A DNA stretch of 64,000 bases from Clostridiales bacterium (GCA_012517815.1 JAAYUF010000013.1:1-64000); one strand, 5' to 3'; numbered from the stretch's first letter, positions 44,168 to 53,082 are shown. Notes: a model not told the origin generated them from the sequence alone. Made by a program: numbers and translations.

Positions 44168-44680
44168 TCAGGGCAACCTCATTTCATAGTCAATGGACGG
44201 GAAGGTTTCGCTGCCGTCCAGCTTGCTGTAGGTGCCGGTGCCGACGGGCTTCAGGCCGCATTTGACCAGCACCCGGCCGGAGGCGGGGTTGGCGACCGCG
44301 TGGTGCGCCGCAAAGTGCCGGCCGCCCAACTCGTTGCGCACATATTCGATCACGCGGCGCATGGCCTCGGTGGCATAGCCGCGGCCCCAGTACGCGGGCA
44401 GCAGGTTGTAGCCGAAATCCCACGCGCCGTCCTCCCTGCGCGTGATGCCGCCGCTGCCGATTAACAGCCCCGTTTCCGCGAGCGCGATGCCAAACACCAG
44501 GCCGGGCTGCCCGGCGAGCTGTTCCAGCCAGCGCGCGACCGCCTCCCGGTCGCGGTACAGGGGATAGACCATGAAGCGGTTGACCTGCGGGTTTGCGCAC
44601 CAGGAGAAAACCGCGTCGGTATCCTCGGGGGTCAGGGGGCGCAGCATCAGCCGCTCCGTGGTGAGGATAGGTTCGTTCAT
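44168..44680 (-). CDS. GNAT-family N-acetyltransferase (RimJ/RimL type)
   Basis: The 170-residue protein opens ILTTERLMLRPLTPEDTDAV and has GYNLLPAYWGRGYATEAMRRVIEYV, the acetyl-CoA-binding R/QxxGxG/A loop of RimJ-like GNATs, and NPASGRVLVKCGLKPVG. The ATG at 44680 lies 8 nt from GGAG; a GTG nine bases earlier overlaps that site. The acceptor (N-terminal amine or small molecule) is unknown. Confidence 0.9.
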   Translation of the reverse strand: MNEPILTTERLMLRPLTPEDTDAVFSWCANPQVNRFMVYPLYRDREAVARWLEQLAGQPGLVFGIALAETGLLIGSGGITRREDGAWDFGYNLLPAYWGRGYATEAMRRVIEYVRNELGGRHFAAHHAVANPASGRVLVKCGLKPVGTGTYSKLDGSETFPSIDYEMRLP

Positions 44681-44726
44681 CGGGGGCACTCCTTTTCAGA
44701 ACCAAACGGGCGCGTCAGGCACCGCT

Positions 44727-45413
44727 TTACCACAAGCCGTACAGCGGGCCGGCGAAATAGAACGCGACCAGCCCGATGGTGTTGAGGAATCCGTGCACCA
44801 GCACCGACGCCCAGACGCTTTGATACCGGCGGCGGATCCAGCTGAAAAACACGCCGTCGATCGCGGTTACCGCAACGCCCACCGGTCCCTGTTCGGCGTG
44901 CAGCAGGCCAAACAGCGCGGAGGTGGCCACCACCGCGACCACAACGCCTATGGCGGGGTTATCAAACAGGCTGATGATCCGCCGCCGCATCAACCCGCGG
45001 AAAGCGAACTCCTCCGCGACCGCGGCCAGCGTCCAGCTGAGCAGCAGGAGCAGGAGCAGCGCGGGGAGGTTCCCGCGCACCTGCGCAAAGGCGTCCACAT
45101 GGCGCGTTTCAGCCAGTAGATGGTTTTGCAGCGGCAGGATCAGCGCGTACTCCACCGCCGTCCACACAACGGCCCAGCCCAGCAGCGTCAGGATGAGCCT
45201 GCCCTTGCCGGGGCGGCGAAACACAGGCCCGTCCGGTGCAAGGCGCTCCCGGCGAAGCAGTGATAACAGGACGCCGATCAAGATGATCACCAGCGAGGGG
45301 ACGAGCACATCCAGCCAGACCGCCGCGCCCATCAGCAGCAGTTCGAGCAGGGCCAGCCAAAACAGCCTTGTTTTTCGGGCGTCGCGTGCGGCCGGTTCAT
45401 GTGGCGAATTCAT
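44727..45413 (-). CDS. CPBP-family intramembrane metalloprotease
   Basis: The 228-residue membrane protein has six to seven hydrophobic segments and the CPBP motifs EEFAFRG (motif 1), FGLLH (motif 2) and HGFLN (motif 3). Relatives process CAAX-like or bacteriocin-related substrates; none is evident nearby. GGAGGG precedes the ATG. It heads a short minus-strand series with the GNAT and ASCH genes. Confidence 0.93.
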   Translation of the reverse strand: MNSPHEPAARDARKTRLFWLALLELLLMGAAVWLDVLVPSLVIILIGVLLSLLRRERLAPDGPVFRRPGKGRLILTLLGWAVVWTAVEYALILPLQNHLLAETRHVDAFAQVRGNLPALLLLLLLSWTLAAVAEEFAFRGLMRRRIISLFDNPAIGVVVAVVATSALFGLLHAEQGPVGVAVTAIDGVFFSWIRRRYQSVWASVLVHGFLNTIGLVAFYFAGPLYGLW

Positions 45414-46106
45414 GCGCGTTCCCTCCGCTGCAAGGTTGATGGATGGATCTCCCGCGTTGCCGGCAGTTGCCGAAAAAAACGGCTTGGGTATGAACGGTGC
45501 CGCCGCGCGCCGGGTTTTTAAAAATCATCGGGCGCGGCCTGAAACGGTGGCAAAGCATCGTCCGGCGAGCGCGATCGGTGGTCCGGTTCAAACGCCCAAA
45601 CCGGCAACATGCATCCCGCGCCGCCGTATCGGGGGGAACTGTCGAACGCGCCTATTGTAACATAATTCGGATGTAAAAGTACATCGTTGCCAGCGCAGGC
45701 CAACGAAAAATGCCCGCGCGTGCGTCGCGCGGGCATCGGTCGGGCCGGGTCCGGCATACCGTGCCTGCCTCGGAACGGACGGACGCAGGGTCACCCTATG
45801 CCCATGCGGCGTTTGGCAGGCTGTGACACCAGGCGCCACCCGTGAAGGTTGTGTGACGCGGAGCCCTGCCTCGGCCGGAGAGCACGGAATCGCTTCCCCC
45901 TCGCGGGCGCTGTAGGAAGCCCGCGCCGACCGCCGCTGGAACCGACCGCCGGTAACGACGCGGCATCGAAAAATCACGGCGCGACATTGCGAAGCCACGT
46001 CTCGGCTTCACAAAGCCACGGCGCGCCCCGCGGTCGTGTGAAACCCGAAAGGGCGAGAAATCGGCGGCGGCAGGCGCAAACGCTACGCCCGCCGTTCGCC
46101 CGGCCC
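45414..46106. other. Intergenic region between polyamine operon and CPBP gene
   Basis: About 690 bp without a credible gene. It holds the terminator at 45710-45736 and, on the minus strand near 45655-45660, a TACAAT that could be the -10 of the CPBP gene but has no good -35. Confidence 0.5.
45710..45736 (-). terminator. Probable terminator of the polyamine operon
   Basis: An 11-bp perfect stem (45710-45720 with 45726-45736, 5-nt loop) is followed on the minus strand by TTTTTCG. It is about 370 bp after the nspC stop codon, with no gene between. Confidence 0.75.
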
Positions 46107-47246
46107 TTACGAAAGCCTGCCGCGGAAATCCTCGTAACCGAAGGCGCGCACCGTTTGCAGGGTTCCGTCCGCCTTTCGCAGCACGATGGCGGGCAGGGGC
46201 ATGCCGTTGAAGGTGTTGTTCTTCACCATGGTATAGAGGGCCATATCCTCAAACACGAGCAGGTCGCCCGGTTGCAGAGGCTGGTCGAACGAATAGTCGC
46301 CGATGATGTCCCCGGCCAGGCAGGTGGGGCCCGCCAGCCGGTACGGATACGGCTTTACGCCGGGCAGCGCGCCGCCGCGCAGGGGCGGGCGGTAGGGCAT
46401 CTCCAGCACATCGGGCATGTGGCACGCGGCGGAGGCGTCCAGAATGGCGATGGACATGCCGTTTTCAACGAGGTCGACCACGCGCGTTGCCAGATAGCCG
46501 GCGTTGAGCGCCACGGCTTCGCCCGGCTCCAGATAGACTTCCACGCCGTAACGCTTGCGGAACTCTCGGATGCGCGCCACCAGCGCATCGGTATTGTACC
46601 CCGGCTTGGTGATGTGGTGGCCGCCGCCGAAGTTAACCCACTTCATGCGGGGGATGAATTCGCCGAAAGAAGCCTCCACCGCGTCCAGCGTCCGAAGGAG
46701 CGCGTCGCTGCCCTGCTCGCACAGGGTGTGGAAATGCAGGCCGTCCAGGCCGTCCAGCAGCCCGGGGCGGAACTGCGCGCGCGGGACGCCCAGCCGGGAA
46801 AACGGCGCGCAGGGATCGTACAGCACGTGCTCCTGCGTGGAGCACTCGGGGTTGATCCGCAGGCCGAAGCTCCTGCCGGAGGCCAGCGCGCGCTCGCGGA
46901 AATGCTCCCACTGCGAAAAGGAGTTGAACACGATGTGATCGCACAGGCGCAGCACCTCGTCAAACTCCGCGTCGCGGAAGGCGGGGGAGAAGATGTGCGT
47001 TTCCCCGCCCATCTCCTCGCGCCCAAGCCGGGCCTCATAAAGCCCGCTGGCCGCCGTGCCCGCGAGGTAGCGGCCGATGAGCGGATACACCGCGAACATC
47101 GAAAACGCCTTCTGTGCGAGCAGTATCTTGCAGCCCGCCGCGTCCGCGACGGCTTTCAGAGTGGCCAGGTTATCGGTCAGCCGCGCCTCGTCCACCACGT
47201 AGCAGGGGGTGGGGAGCGCGCGCAGGGATTCTGCCAGCGCGTCCAT
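46107..47246 (-). CDS. nspC: Carboxynorspermidine/carboxyspermidine decarboxylase
   Basis: The 379-residue protein is a fold III PLP decarboxylase: LLAQKAFS with PLP Lys46, HFHTLCE, VNFGGGHHITKPGYN, YLEPGEAVALNAGYL and GPTCLAGDIIGDYSF with the active-site cysteine. NspC removes CO2 from carboxyspermidine or carboxynorspermidine, the last step of the alternative spermidine pathway. The ATG at 47246 overlaps the CASDH stop by one base (TGATG). It is the last gene of the polyamine operon. Confidence 0.95.
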   Translation of the reverse strand: MDALAESLRALPTPCYVVDEARLTDNLATLKAVADAAGCKILLAQKAFSMFAVYPLIGRYLAGTAASGLYEARLGREEMGGETHIFSPAFRDAEFDEVLRLCDHIVFNSFSQWEHFRERALASGRSFGLRINPECSTQEHVLYDPCAPFSRLGVPRAQFRPGLLDGLDGLHFHTLCEQGSDALLRTLDAVEASFGEFIPRMKWVNFGGGHHITKPGYNTDALVARIREFRKRYGVEVYLEPGEAVALNAGYLATRVVDLVENGMSIAILDASAACHMPDVLEMPYRPPLRGGALPGVKPYPYRLAGPTCLAGDIIGDYSFDQPLQPGDLLVFEDMALYTMVKNNTFNGMPLPAIVLRKADGTLQTVRAFGYEDFRGRLS

Positions 47247-48445
47247 CAGTCCACCAGCACGGGGTTGAAGTCCTCCACCCATGGCAGCCCCCAGCGGTTG
47301 AGCGCGTCCATGAACGGGTCGGGGTCGAACTGCTCCATGTTCCACACGCCGGGTTTGTTCCACGTGCCGTTCATCACCAGCATCGCGCCGATCATCGCGG
47401 GCACGCCGGTGGTGTAGGAGATGGCCTGGCTGCCCACTTCGCGGTAGCATTCCTGATGGTCGCACACGTTATAAAGATAGTAAGTCTTGGGCTTGCCGTC
47501 CTTGACGCCCTGGAAGATGCAGCCGATGTTGGTTTTGCCCACCGTGCGGGGGCCAAGCGACGCCGGGTCTGGCAGCACGGCTTTCAGAAACTGCAGCGGG
47601 ACGATCTTCCGCCCCTGAAAATCGATGGGCTCGATGGAGGTCATGCCCACATCCTGCAGGCACTTGAGGTGCGTGAGGTAGCTCTGCCCGAAGGTCATGA
47701 AGAACCGAATGCGCCGGATGCCTTTCAGGTTCTGGGCGAGGCTTTCCAGCTCCTCGTGGTGCAGAAGGTACATATCCTTCTTGCCGATCTGTCGGAAATC
47801 ATACTCCCGCTTGATTTCCATGGGCTCGGTTTCCACCCAGCGGCCGTCCTCCCAGTAGCTGCCCTTGGCCGTCACCTCGCGGATGTTGATTTCCGGGTTA
47901 AAGTTGGTGGCGAAGGGGTAGCCGTGGTCGCCGCCGTTGGCGTCCAGAATGTCCAGATAGTGGATTTCGTCGAACTGGTGCTTTTGCGCGTATGCCGCGA
48001 AAACGCCGGTGACGCCGGGGTCAAACCCGCTGCCCAGCAGCGCGCAGAGGCCCGCCTCCTTAAAGCGCTCCCGGTAGGCCCACTGCCAGCCGTACTCGAA
48101 CCTGGCCGTTTCCGGGGGCTCGTAGTTGGCGGTGTCCACATAGTGGGTTTTGGTCGCCAGGCACGCTTCCATGATGGTCAGATCCTGATAGGGCAGGGCG
48201 AGGTTCAACACCACGTCGGGCTGAAAATCCCGGATGAGGGCGACCAGTTCGTCCACGCTGTCGGCGTTGACCTGCGCGGTGTGAATTTTGGTCTTGCCGC
48301 CGGAGAGTTTTTCTTTCAACGCGTCGCACTTGCTTTTGGTGCGGCTGGCAATCAGGATTTCCTCAAAAACCTCGCTGTTCTGGCAGCATTTATGGATGGC
48401 GACGGAAGCTACGCCGCCGCAGCCGACAATCATGCATTTTCCCAT
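47246..48445 (-). CDS. Carboxy(nor)spermidine synthase (saccharopine dehydrogenase family)
   Basis: The 399-residue protein starts with the Rossmann motif MIVGCGGVASVAIHK and has saccharopine-dehydrogenase-family blocks VVLNLALPYQDL, YVDTANYE, GFDPGVTGVFAAYA and GGDHGYPFATNF. Next to nspC this is CASDH, which condenses putrescine (or diaminopropane) with aspartate semialdehyde using NADPH. AAAGGAG precedes the ATG. It lies 5 bp after speB. Confidence 0.95.
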   Translation of the reverse strand: MGKCMIVGCGGVASVAIHKCCQNSEVFEEILIASRTKSKCDALKEKLSGGKTKIHTAQVNADSVDELVALIRDFQPDVVLNLALPYQDLTIMEACLATKTHYVDTANYEPPETARFEYGWQWAYRERFKEAGLCALLGSGFDPGVTGVFAAYAQKHQFDEIHYLDILDANGGDHGYPFATNFNPEINIREVTAKGSYWEDGRWVETEPMEIKREYDFRQIGKKDMYLLHHEELESLAQNLKGIRRIRFFMTFGQSYLTHLKCLQDVGMTSIEPIDFQGRKIVPLQFLKAVLPDPASLGPRTVGKTNIGCIFQGVKDGKPKTYYLYNVCDHQECYREVGSQAISYTTGVPAMIGAMLVMNGTWNKPGVWNMEQFDPDPFMDALNRWGLPWVEDFNPVLVD

Positions 48446-48450
48446 AGGGG

Positions 48451-49302
48451 TTACGCTCCTTTCATTTGCAAGAGGATTTCACGGGTGAGTTTGCAGGCGG
48501 CCGCTGTGGAGATGCCGCTGGGGTCGTAGTGCGGGGCGAGTTCCACGATGTCCGCGCCGATCAGGTTAAGCCTGTGCAGGGAAAGCAGCGCGTTCAGCAG
48601 TTCCGTAAAGGGGATCCCGCCGCCTTCCGGCGTGCCGGTGCCCGGCAGGCAGGAGGGGTCCAGCACATCCAGGTCGAGCGTCAGGTAGACGGGCGCGCCT
48701 TCCAGCGCGCCGAGGGTTTCGGCCCAGCCGTCCAGCGTGAAACGGTGCATGCGGGTGTGCCGGTCGGCAAAGACGAACTCCTCCCGTTCCCCGCTACGGA
48801 TGCCAAACTGGTGAATGCGCCCGTCGCCCAGCAGTTCCCACGCCCTGCGCAGGACGCAGGCGTGGGAGAGCGTTTCGCCCAGATAATCGGCGCGCAGATC
48901 GGCATGCGCGTCCAGGTGCAGGATGTGCAGCGCGGGGTAGCGCGGGAGCGCCGCCCTGAGCGCGCCCAGCGTTACCAGATGCTCGCCCCCCAGCATCAGC
49001 GGTCGCTTGCCTGCGGCCCAGATTTCTTCCGCCCGTTCCCGGATCATGTCGACCGCGCGCCCGGGATTGCCGAAGGGCAGCTCCAGATCGCCCGCGTCGC
49101 ACACGCGCAGCTCAGTCAGGTCGCGGTCGCAGTAGGGCGAATAGGTTTCAATGCCGAAGGATTCGCCGCGGATGGCCGCGGGGCCGAAGCGCGCGCCGGG
49201 CCGGAAGGAGGTGGTGCCGTCAAACGGCGCGCCGAACAGCACGATGTCCGCCTGCCCGAAGGGGGAATCGCACCCCAGGAACGTGTGCACGTTGCTATTC
49301 AT
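48451..49302 (-). CDS. speB: Agmatinase-family ureohydrolase
   Basis: The 283-residue protein has the two-manganese ureohydrolase motifs GGEHLVT, LDAHADLR and LTLDLDVLDPSCLPGTGTPE. Agmatinase releases urea from agmatine to give putrescine; in pathways with carboxyaminopropyl-agmatine-type intermediates a related ureohydrolase is used. It overlaps speE by 8 bp. With the upstream decarboxylase it suggests an arginine-agmatine-putrescine route. Confidence 0.93.
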   Translation of the reverse strand: MNSNVHTFLGCDSPFGQADIVLFGAPFDGTTSFRPGARFGPAAIRGESFGIETYSPYCDRDLTELRVCDAGDLELPFGNPGRAVDMIRERAEEIWAAGKRPLMLGGEHLVTLGALRAALPRYPALHILHLDAHADLRADYLGETLSHACVLRRAWELLGDGRIHQFGIRSGEREEFVFADRHTRMHRFTLDGWAETLGALEGAPVYLTLDLDVLDPSCLPGTGTPEGGGIPFTELLNALLSLHRLNLIGADIVELAPHYDPSGISTAAACKLTREILLQMKGA

Positions 49303-50149
49303 CCCGGCGAAGCGCCTCCTCCACGTAGTTGGGCAGGCAGAACGAGCCCCGGTGCAAATTGGTGTTGTAGTAGCGGGTGGGGATGCGCAGGGCCTTCCAG
49401 TCCGCGGCTTGCAGATCGCGCAGGGGGTGAAGCCCGCGGGAGGCGAACCCGAACAGCCAGTGCCCGGAGGGGTAGGTCGGGATGTGCGCCTGATAGACGC
49501 GGCTGACCGGGAACACGCTCAGGATGCGCTTGTGGGAGCTGCGCATGGCCGCCGCGTCCTCCTGATAAAAGGGGCTTTCGTGCTGGTTTACGAGGATGCC
49601 GTTCTCCGCCAGCGCGCCGTAGCAGCCGCCGTAAAACTCCTTGGTAAACAGCACCTCGCCCGGGCCGGAAGGGTCGGTGGAATCCACGATGATCAGATCG
49701 TAGGTTTCCTTCGGATGCCGGATGAACTTGAGCCCGTCGGCGAAGTGCAGGTTCACGCGCGGGTCGTCAAACCCGCAGGCGGTTTGGGGCAGGTACTCGC
49801 GGCAAACCTCCACCACGCGGCGGTCGATTTCCACCACGTCCACCGACTCGATGCCCGGATATTTCGCCAGTTCCCGCGCCACGCCGCCGTCGCCCGCGCC
49901 GATCACCAGCACCCGGCGGATGCCGGGGTTTACGGCCATTGGCACGTGGGTGATCATCTCGTGGTAGACGAACTCGTCCCGCTCGGTGAGCATCAGCACG
50001 CCGTCCAGCGTGAGGATGCGGCCGAACTCCGGCGACTCGTACACGGAAATGCGCTGATAGTCGCTTTCCTCCTGATGGAGCTGCGCGCTGACCCGGATGG
50101 AAAACCGCACGTCCGGGGTGTGATACTCGCTATACCAAAGATCATCCAT
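49295..50149 (-). CDS. speE: Polyamine aminopropyltransferase (spermidine synthase)
   Basis: The 284-residue protein has the spermidine-synthase signature VLVIGAGDGGVARELAKYP, the catalytic block YDLIIVDSTDPSGPGEVLFT and the N-terminal YQRISVYESPEFGRILTLDG. It transfers aminopropyl from decarboxylated SAM made by SpeD. The ATG at 50149 overlaps the decarboxylase end by 8 bp. Confidence 0.95.
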   Translation of the reverse strand: MDDLWYSEYHTPDVRFSIRVSAQLHQEESDYQRISVYESPEFGRILTLDGVLMLTERDEFVYHEMITHVPMAVNPGIRRVLVIGAGDGGVARELAKYPGIESVDVVEIDRRVVEVCREYLPQTACGFDDPRVNLHFADGLKFIRHPKETYDLIIVDSTDPSGPGEVLFTKEFYGGCYGALAENGILVNQHESPFYQEDAAAMRSSHKRILSVFPVSRVYQAHIPTYPSGHWLFGFASRGLHPLRDLQAADWKALRIPTRYYNTNLHRGSFCLPNYVEEALRRDE

Positions 50150-51599
50150 TGCCGAGAACCTCCGTAACGATGTTGAGCCGGGAGACATCCATGGCCTCGG
50201 GGCCGGTAAGCGTACAGCCCTTGTCCCGCGCGTAGCGGATGTAGGCCACGATTTCCGGGGTCACGCGCTCGCCGGGCGCCAGGATGGGGATGCCGGGCGG
50301 GTAGCTCATCACAAACTCGCCGCTGATCCCGCCTGCGCAAGCCTCCAGCGGGGTGCTGCGCTTGCCTGCGTAGAAGGCGGCCTGCGGGGAAAGCACCACC
50401 TCGGGGCCGATGTATTCGGTCTCCCACAGGCCCTTGCGCTCGCGTCTGTACAGCCGCCGGATGTCGGACAGCGCGCTGATCAGCCGCTCGATGTGCTTGG
50501 TCTTGTCGCCCACGGACACGTAGGCCAGAATGTTGCCCAGATCGCCGAACTCGACCTGAATATCGTACTTGTCGCGCAGCAGATCGTACACCTTGATGCC
50601 GGCCAGCCCCAAATCCATGGTGTTCACGGAGAGCTTGGTCTCGTCGAAGGCGAAGATGCTGTCGCCGTTGACCAGCTCCTTGGAAAAGGCGTAGTAATCG
50701 CCCAGCTCGTTGATCTCCTCTCGGGCGTAGCGGGCGAAGCGGGTTACCTTGTCAAAGATCGCCGCGCCGTCCAGCGCCAGGTTGCGCCGGGAGATATCCA
50801 GGCTTGCGAGCAGCAGGTAGCTGGCGCTGGTGGTCTGGGTCAGGTTGATCACCTGGCGCACATAGTCCGCGTTGACGCGCGGGCCGCACAGGAGCAGCGA
50901 ACTTTGCGTGAGCGAGCCGCCCGACTTGTGCAGGCTGACCGCCGCCATATCCGCGCCGGCCGCCATGGCGGAAACCGGCATGGCGCGCCCGAAATAGAAG
51001 TGCGTGCCGTGGGCTTCGTCCGCCAGCACGCGCAGGCCGCGGCTGTGCGCCAGCTCGGTGATGCGTCTTAAGTCGGAGCAGACCCCGTAGTAGGTGGGGT
51101 TGTTGACCAAGATGGCCTTCGCGTCCGGCGCGGCGGCGACGGCGCGCTCCACCGAGGCGAAGGACATGCCCAGCGCGATGCCCAGCTTGCGGTCGGTCTC
51201 CGGGTTCACGTACGCGGGAATCGCGCCGCACAGCACCATGGCGTTGATCACGCTCTGGTGCACGTTGCGCGGCAGGATGATCCTATCGCCGCTTTTAAGC
51301 GTGGAAAGCATCATCGCCTGCACGGCGGAGGTGGTGCCCCCCACCATAAAAAAAGCGTGCGCCGCGCCAAAGGCGTCTGCGGCCAGCGCTTCGGCGTCCT
51401 TAATCACGCTCACGGGATGGCACAGGTTATCCAGCGGCTTCATGGAGTTCACGTCCACGCTGAGGCAACGCTCGCCCAGAAATTCGCTGAGCGGTTTGTT
51501 GCCCCGGCCGCGCTTGTGGCCGGGCACGTCGAAAGGGACGATCCGCTCGTTTCGCATGGCCTCCAAAGCGTCGTACAGCGGCGCCCTAGACTGATCCAT
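50142..51599 (-). CDS. speA: Orn/Lys/Arg decarboxylase (probable arginine decarboxylase)
   Basis: The 485-residue fold I PLP enzyme has PGHKRGRG, FMVGGTTSAVQAM, DEAHGTHFYF (Asp194, His197) and the PLP lysine Lys225 in SLHKSGGSLTQSS, with a C-terminal YPPGIPILAPGE. This is the compact Gram-positive form lacking the wing domain. Substrate among arginine, lysine and ornithine cannot be read with certainty; an agmatinase gene in the operon favours arginine. Its ATG shares one base with the speD stop. Confidence 0.93.
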   Translation of the reverse strand: MDQSRAPLYDALEAMRNERIVPFDVPGHKRGRGNKPLSEFLGERCLSVDVNSMKPLDNLCHPVSVIKDAEALAADAFGAAHAFFMVGGTTSAVQAMMLSTLKSGDRIILPRNVHQSVINAMVLCGAIPAYVNPETDRKLGIALGMSFASVERAVAAAPDAKAILVNNPTYYGVCSDLRRITELAHSRGLRVLADEAHGTHFYFGRAMPVSAMAAGADMAAVSLHKSGGSLTQSSLLLCGPRVNADYVRQVINLTQTTSASYLLLASLDISRRNLALDGAAIFDKVTRFARYAREEINELGDYYAFSKELVNGDSIFAFDETKLSVNTMDLGLAGIKVYDLLRDKYDIQVEFGDLGNILAYVSVGDKTKHIERLISALSDIRRLYRRERKGLWETEYIGPEVVLSPQAAFYAGKRSTPLEACAGGISGEFVMSYPPGIPILAPGERVTPEIVAYIRYARDKGCTLTGPEAMDVSRLNIVTEVLGNG

Positions 51600-52405
51600 C
51601 AATGCGCGTCCTCCTGAAAAATATTCATGCCGCTGAAAATCTCCAGCATTTCCCGGCGCAGGGCGTTGGCGATGCTCAGGCGCACCTGCGGCTTGATCTC
51701 GTACACATCGGCGTTGAAGAGGTAGTTTTGCAGCTCGATATCCTTGATGAGCATCTTGGTGTGAAACAGGTTGGCCTGATAGACGTTGATATCGACCGCA
51801 TCGTACTTTTGCAGGGTTTTCCGGTCGATGTAATCCTGAATGGAAGTGATGCTGTGATCCATGAACAGCTTGCGGCCCCGCACGTCCCGGGTGAAGCCGC
51901 GCACGCGGTAATCCAGCGTGATGATGTCGGAATCAAAGCTCCCCAGCAGAAAATCCAGCGTGGATAGCGGAGTGATTTCCCCGCAGGTCGCCACGTCGAT
52001 ATCCACCCGGAAGGTGGCGATGGAGGTTTCCGGATGGTACTCCGGGTAGGTGTGAACGGTCACATGGCTTTTATCCAGATGGCCGACCACCGCCTCGCCC
52101 TCGCCCTTGCCGACCATCGTCGCCCCGGCGCGCTTGCCGATCATGGTTTCCTCGGCGATCAGGCAGGTGACGCTCGCCCCCTGCGGCTCGTAATCCTGCC
52201 GGGAGATGTTGAGCACCACCGCGCCGATCATCTCGGTCAGCTTTTCAAGGATCGCGGTCAGACGCGCGGAATTGTACTGCTCGTTGATGTACTGGATATA
52301 GTCCTGCTGTTCGCGCGCGGTTTTCGCGTAGCAGATGTCGTAAATATTGAAGCTCAGGGATTTGGTGAGATTGTTAAACCCGTACAGTTTCAGTTTCTCG
52401 CCCAT
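51599..52405 (-). CDS. speD: S-adenosylmethionine decarboxylase proenzyme
   Basis: The 268-residue protein has the self-cleavage block LDKSHVTVHTYPEYHPE, with Ser113 as the expected pyruvoyl precursor, and DVATCGEITPL with a catalytic cysteine. The length is that of the class with a long C-terminal part, as in E. coli SpeD. The ATG at 52405 follows GGAGG by 8 nt. It is the first gene of the polyamine operon and stands just after an intrinsic terminator, so its expression should be set by read-through. Confidence 0.94.
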   Translation of the reverse strand: MGEKLKLYGFNNLTKSLSFNIYDICYAKTAREQQDYIQYINEQYNSARLTAILEKLTEMIGAVVLNISRQDYEPQGASVTCLIAEETMIGKRAGATMVGKGEGEAVVGHLDKSHVTVHTYPEYHPETSIATFRVDIDVATCGEITPLSTLDFLLGSFDSDIITLDYRVRGFTRDVRGRKLFMDHSITSIQDYIDRKTLQKYDAVDINVYQANLFHTKMLIKDIELQNYLFNADVYEIKPQVRLSIANALRREMLEIFSGMNIFQEDAH

Positions 52406-52429
52406 GGGGTCGCCCTCCGCTGCCATACA

Positions 52430-52465
52430 AAAATAAAAAGATGCGCCCTGCGACCGGGGCACATC
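52430..52465 (-). terminator. Intrinsic terminator in the speD leader
   Basis: Stem 52440-52448 with 52457-52465 (9 bp with one G-U, 8-nt loop) is followed on the minus strand by TTTTTATTTTT and ends only about 25 nt before the speD start codon. Placed between promoter and first gene, it is suited to transcription attenuation. Confidence 0.88.
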
Positions 52466-52802
52466 CTGCAAAACATTCTGCGGTTTCGGCGGCATCTTCG
52501 CACGCGGTGCAAACGGCCATACGCCGCCCGTGCCGCCCCAACCCGTGGACCATCCAGAGTCTATACAGTAAGAACTTACTTTTACTACTCTTTTTGACCG
52601 TTTTACAAGCGTGTACCCAAGTACACTTGGTTATGAAGTAACCAACTGGCTATTCAGTAGCCAACTCATAAAAGTTGCGCTTGCGCGCAATCAAACGTGC
52701 GGATGGCATCCGCACTCGGCAGTTGACCCGGCTGTCCGTAAGGCCGTTGCTCCCCGGTGGGGAGTGGGTCAGTAAGTCCTTGCCGCCTGAGCGACTCGAA
52801 AC
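52466..52802 (-). ncRNA. Structured leader of the polyamine operon, candidate riboregulator
   Basis: From the promoter downstream, the minus strand can form in order: an outer TGACCC/GGGTCA helix (52724-52729 with 52766-52771) enclosing CTCCCC/GGGGAG (52750-52764) and CGGC/GCCG (52729-52732 with 52743-52746); an 8-bp hairpin GTGCGGAT/ATCCGCAC (52697-52715); TTGCGC/GCGCAA (52675-52690); then three back-to-back hairpins, 52647-52663 (TGGCTA), 52627-52645 (TTGGTTA) and 52611-52626 (GTGTAC). An A-rich single strand and the terminator follow. I do not recognise it as a known riboswitch class. The conserved-looking packing of stems argues for a functional RNA. Confidence 0.7.
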
Positions 52803-52808
52803 ACCAGT

Positions 52809-52837
52809 ATCATAATCTGATTTACCGCGGTTGTCAA
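52809..52837 (-). promoter_or_regulatory. Polyamine operon promoter
   Basis: On the minus strand TTGACA (plus 52832-52837) and TATGAT (plus 52809-52814) are 17 bp apart, about 400 bp before speD. TTGACAACC also overlaps a GGTTGACAACC palindrome. Confidence 0.8.
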
Positions 52838-52953
52838 CCGTGCGCGAGAGATTTCGTTCGGCGGGGCGTCGCGCAACGGGCGGCGAACACGGCCATGCCG
52901 CGCGCCGCCATCGGGCGACGCCGATCAACCTCCCGCCGACGCGCCAATGGAAA

Positions 52954-52979
52954 ACCGCCCCGCAACCGGGCGGGGCGGT
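52954..52979 (-). terminator. Terminator of the nucleoside-transporter operon
   Basis: A perfect 10-bp stem (52954-52963 with 52970-52979, 6-nt loop) is followed on the minus strand by TTTTCC, about 100 bp after the last permease gene. Confidence 0.78.
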
Positions 52980-53082
52980 CGGAATGCCGGAACACAGGGC
53001 AGCGGATGGCCGAATGGATTGCCCGACGGATGGCCTGGATTGCGCGCCGGGCGCGGTTCGGGCCCCCGTGCGTGTTTATCGC

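Noticed and set aside
52510-52555. T-box-like GGGGCGGCACGGGCGG motif in the speD leader
   Set aside because: The T-box core GGTGGNACCGCG is not matched at the key ACC, and I found no convincing specifier loop arrangement.
52650-52928. A 92-codon minus-strand frame across the polyamine promoter and leader
   Set aside because: It starts upstream of the promoter and covers the RNA stems, with no ribosome binding site; its sequence follows the palindromes rather than a protein fold. A conserved leader peptide cannot be fully excluded.
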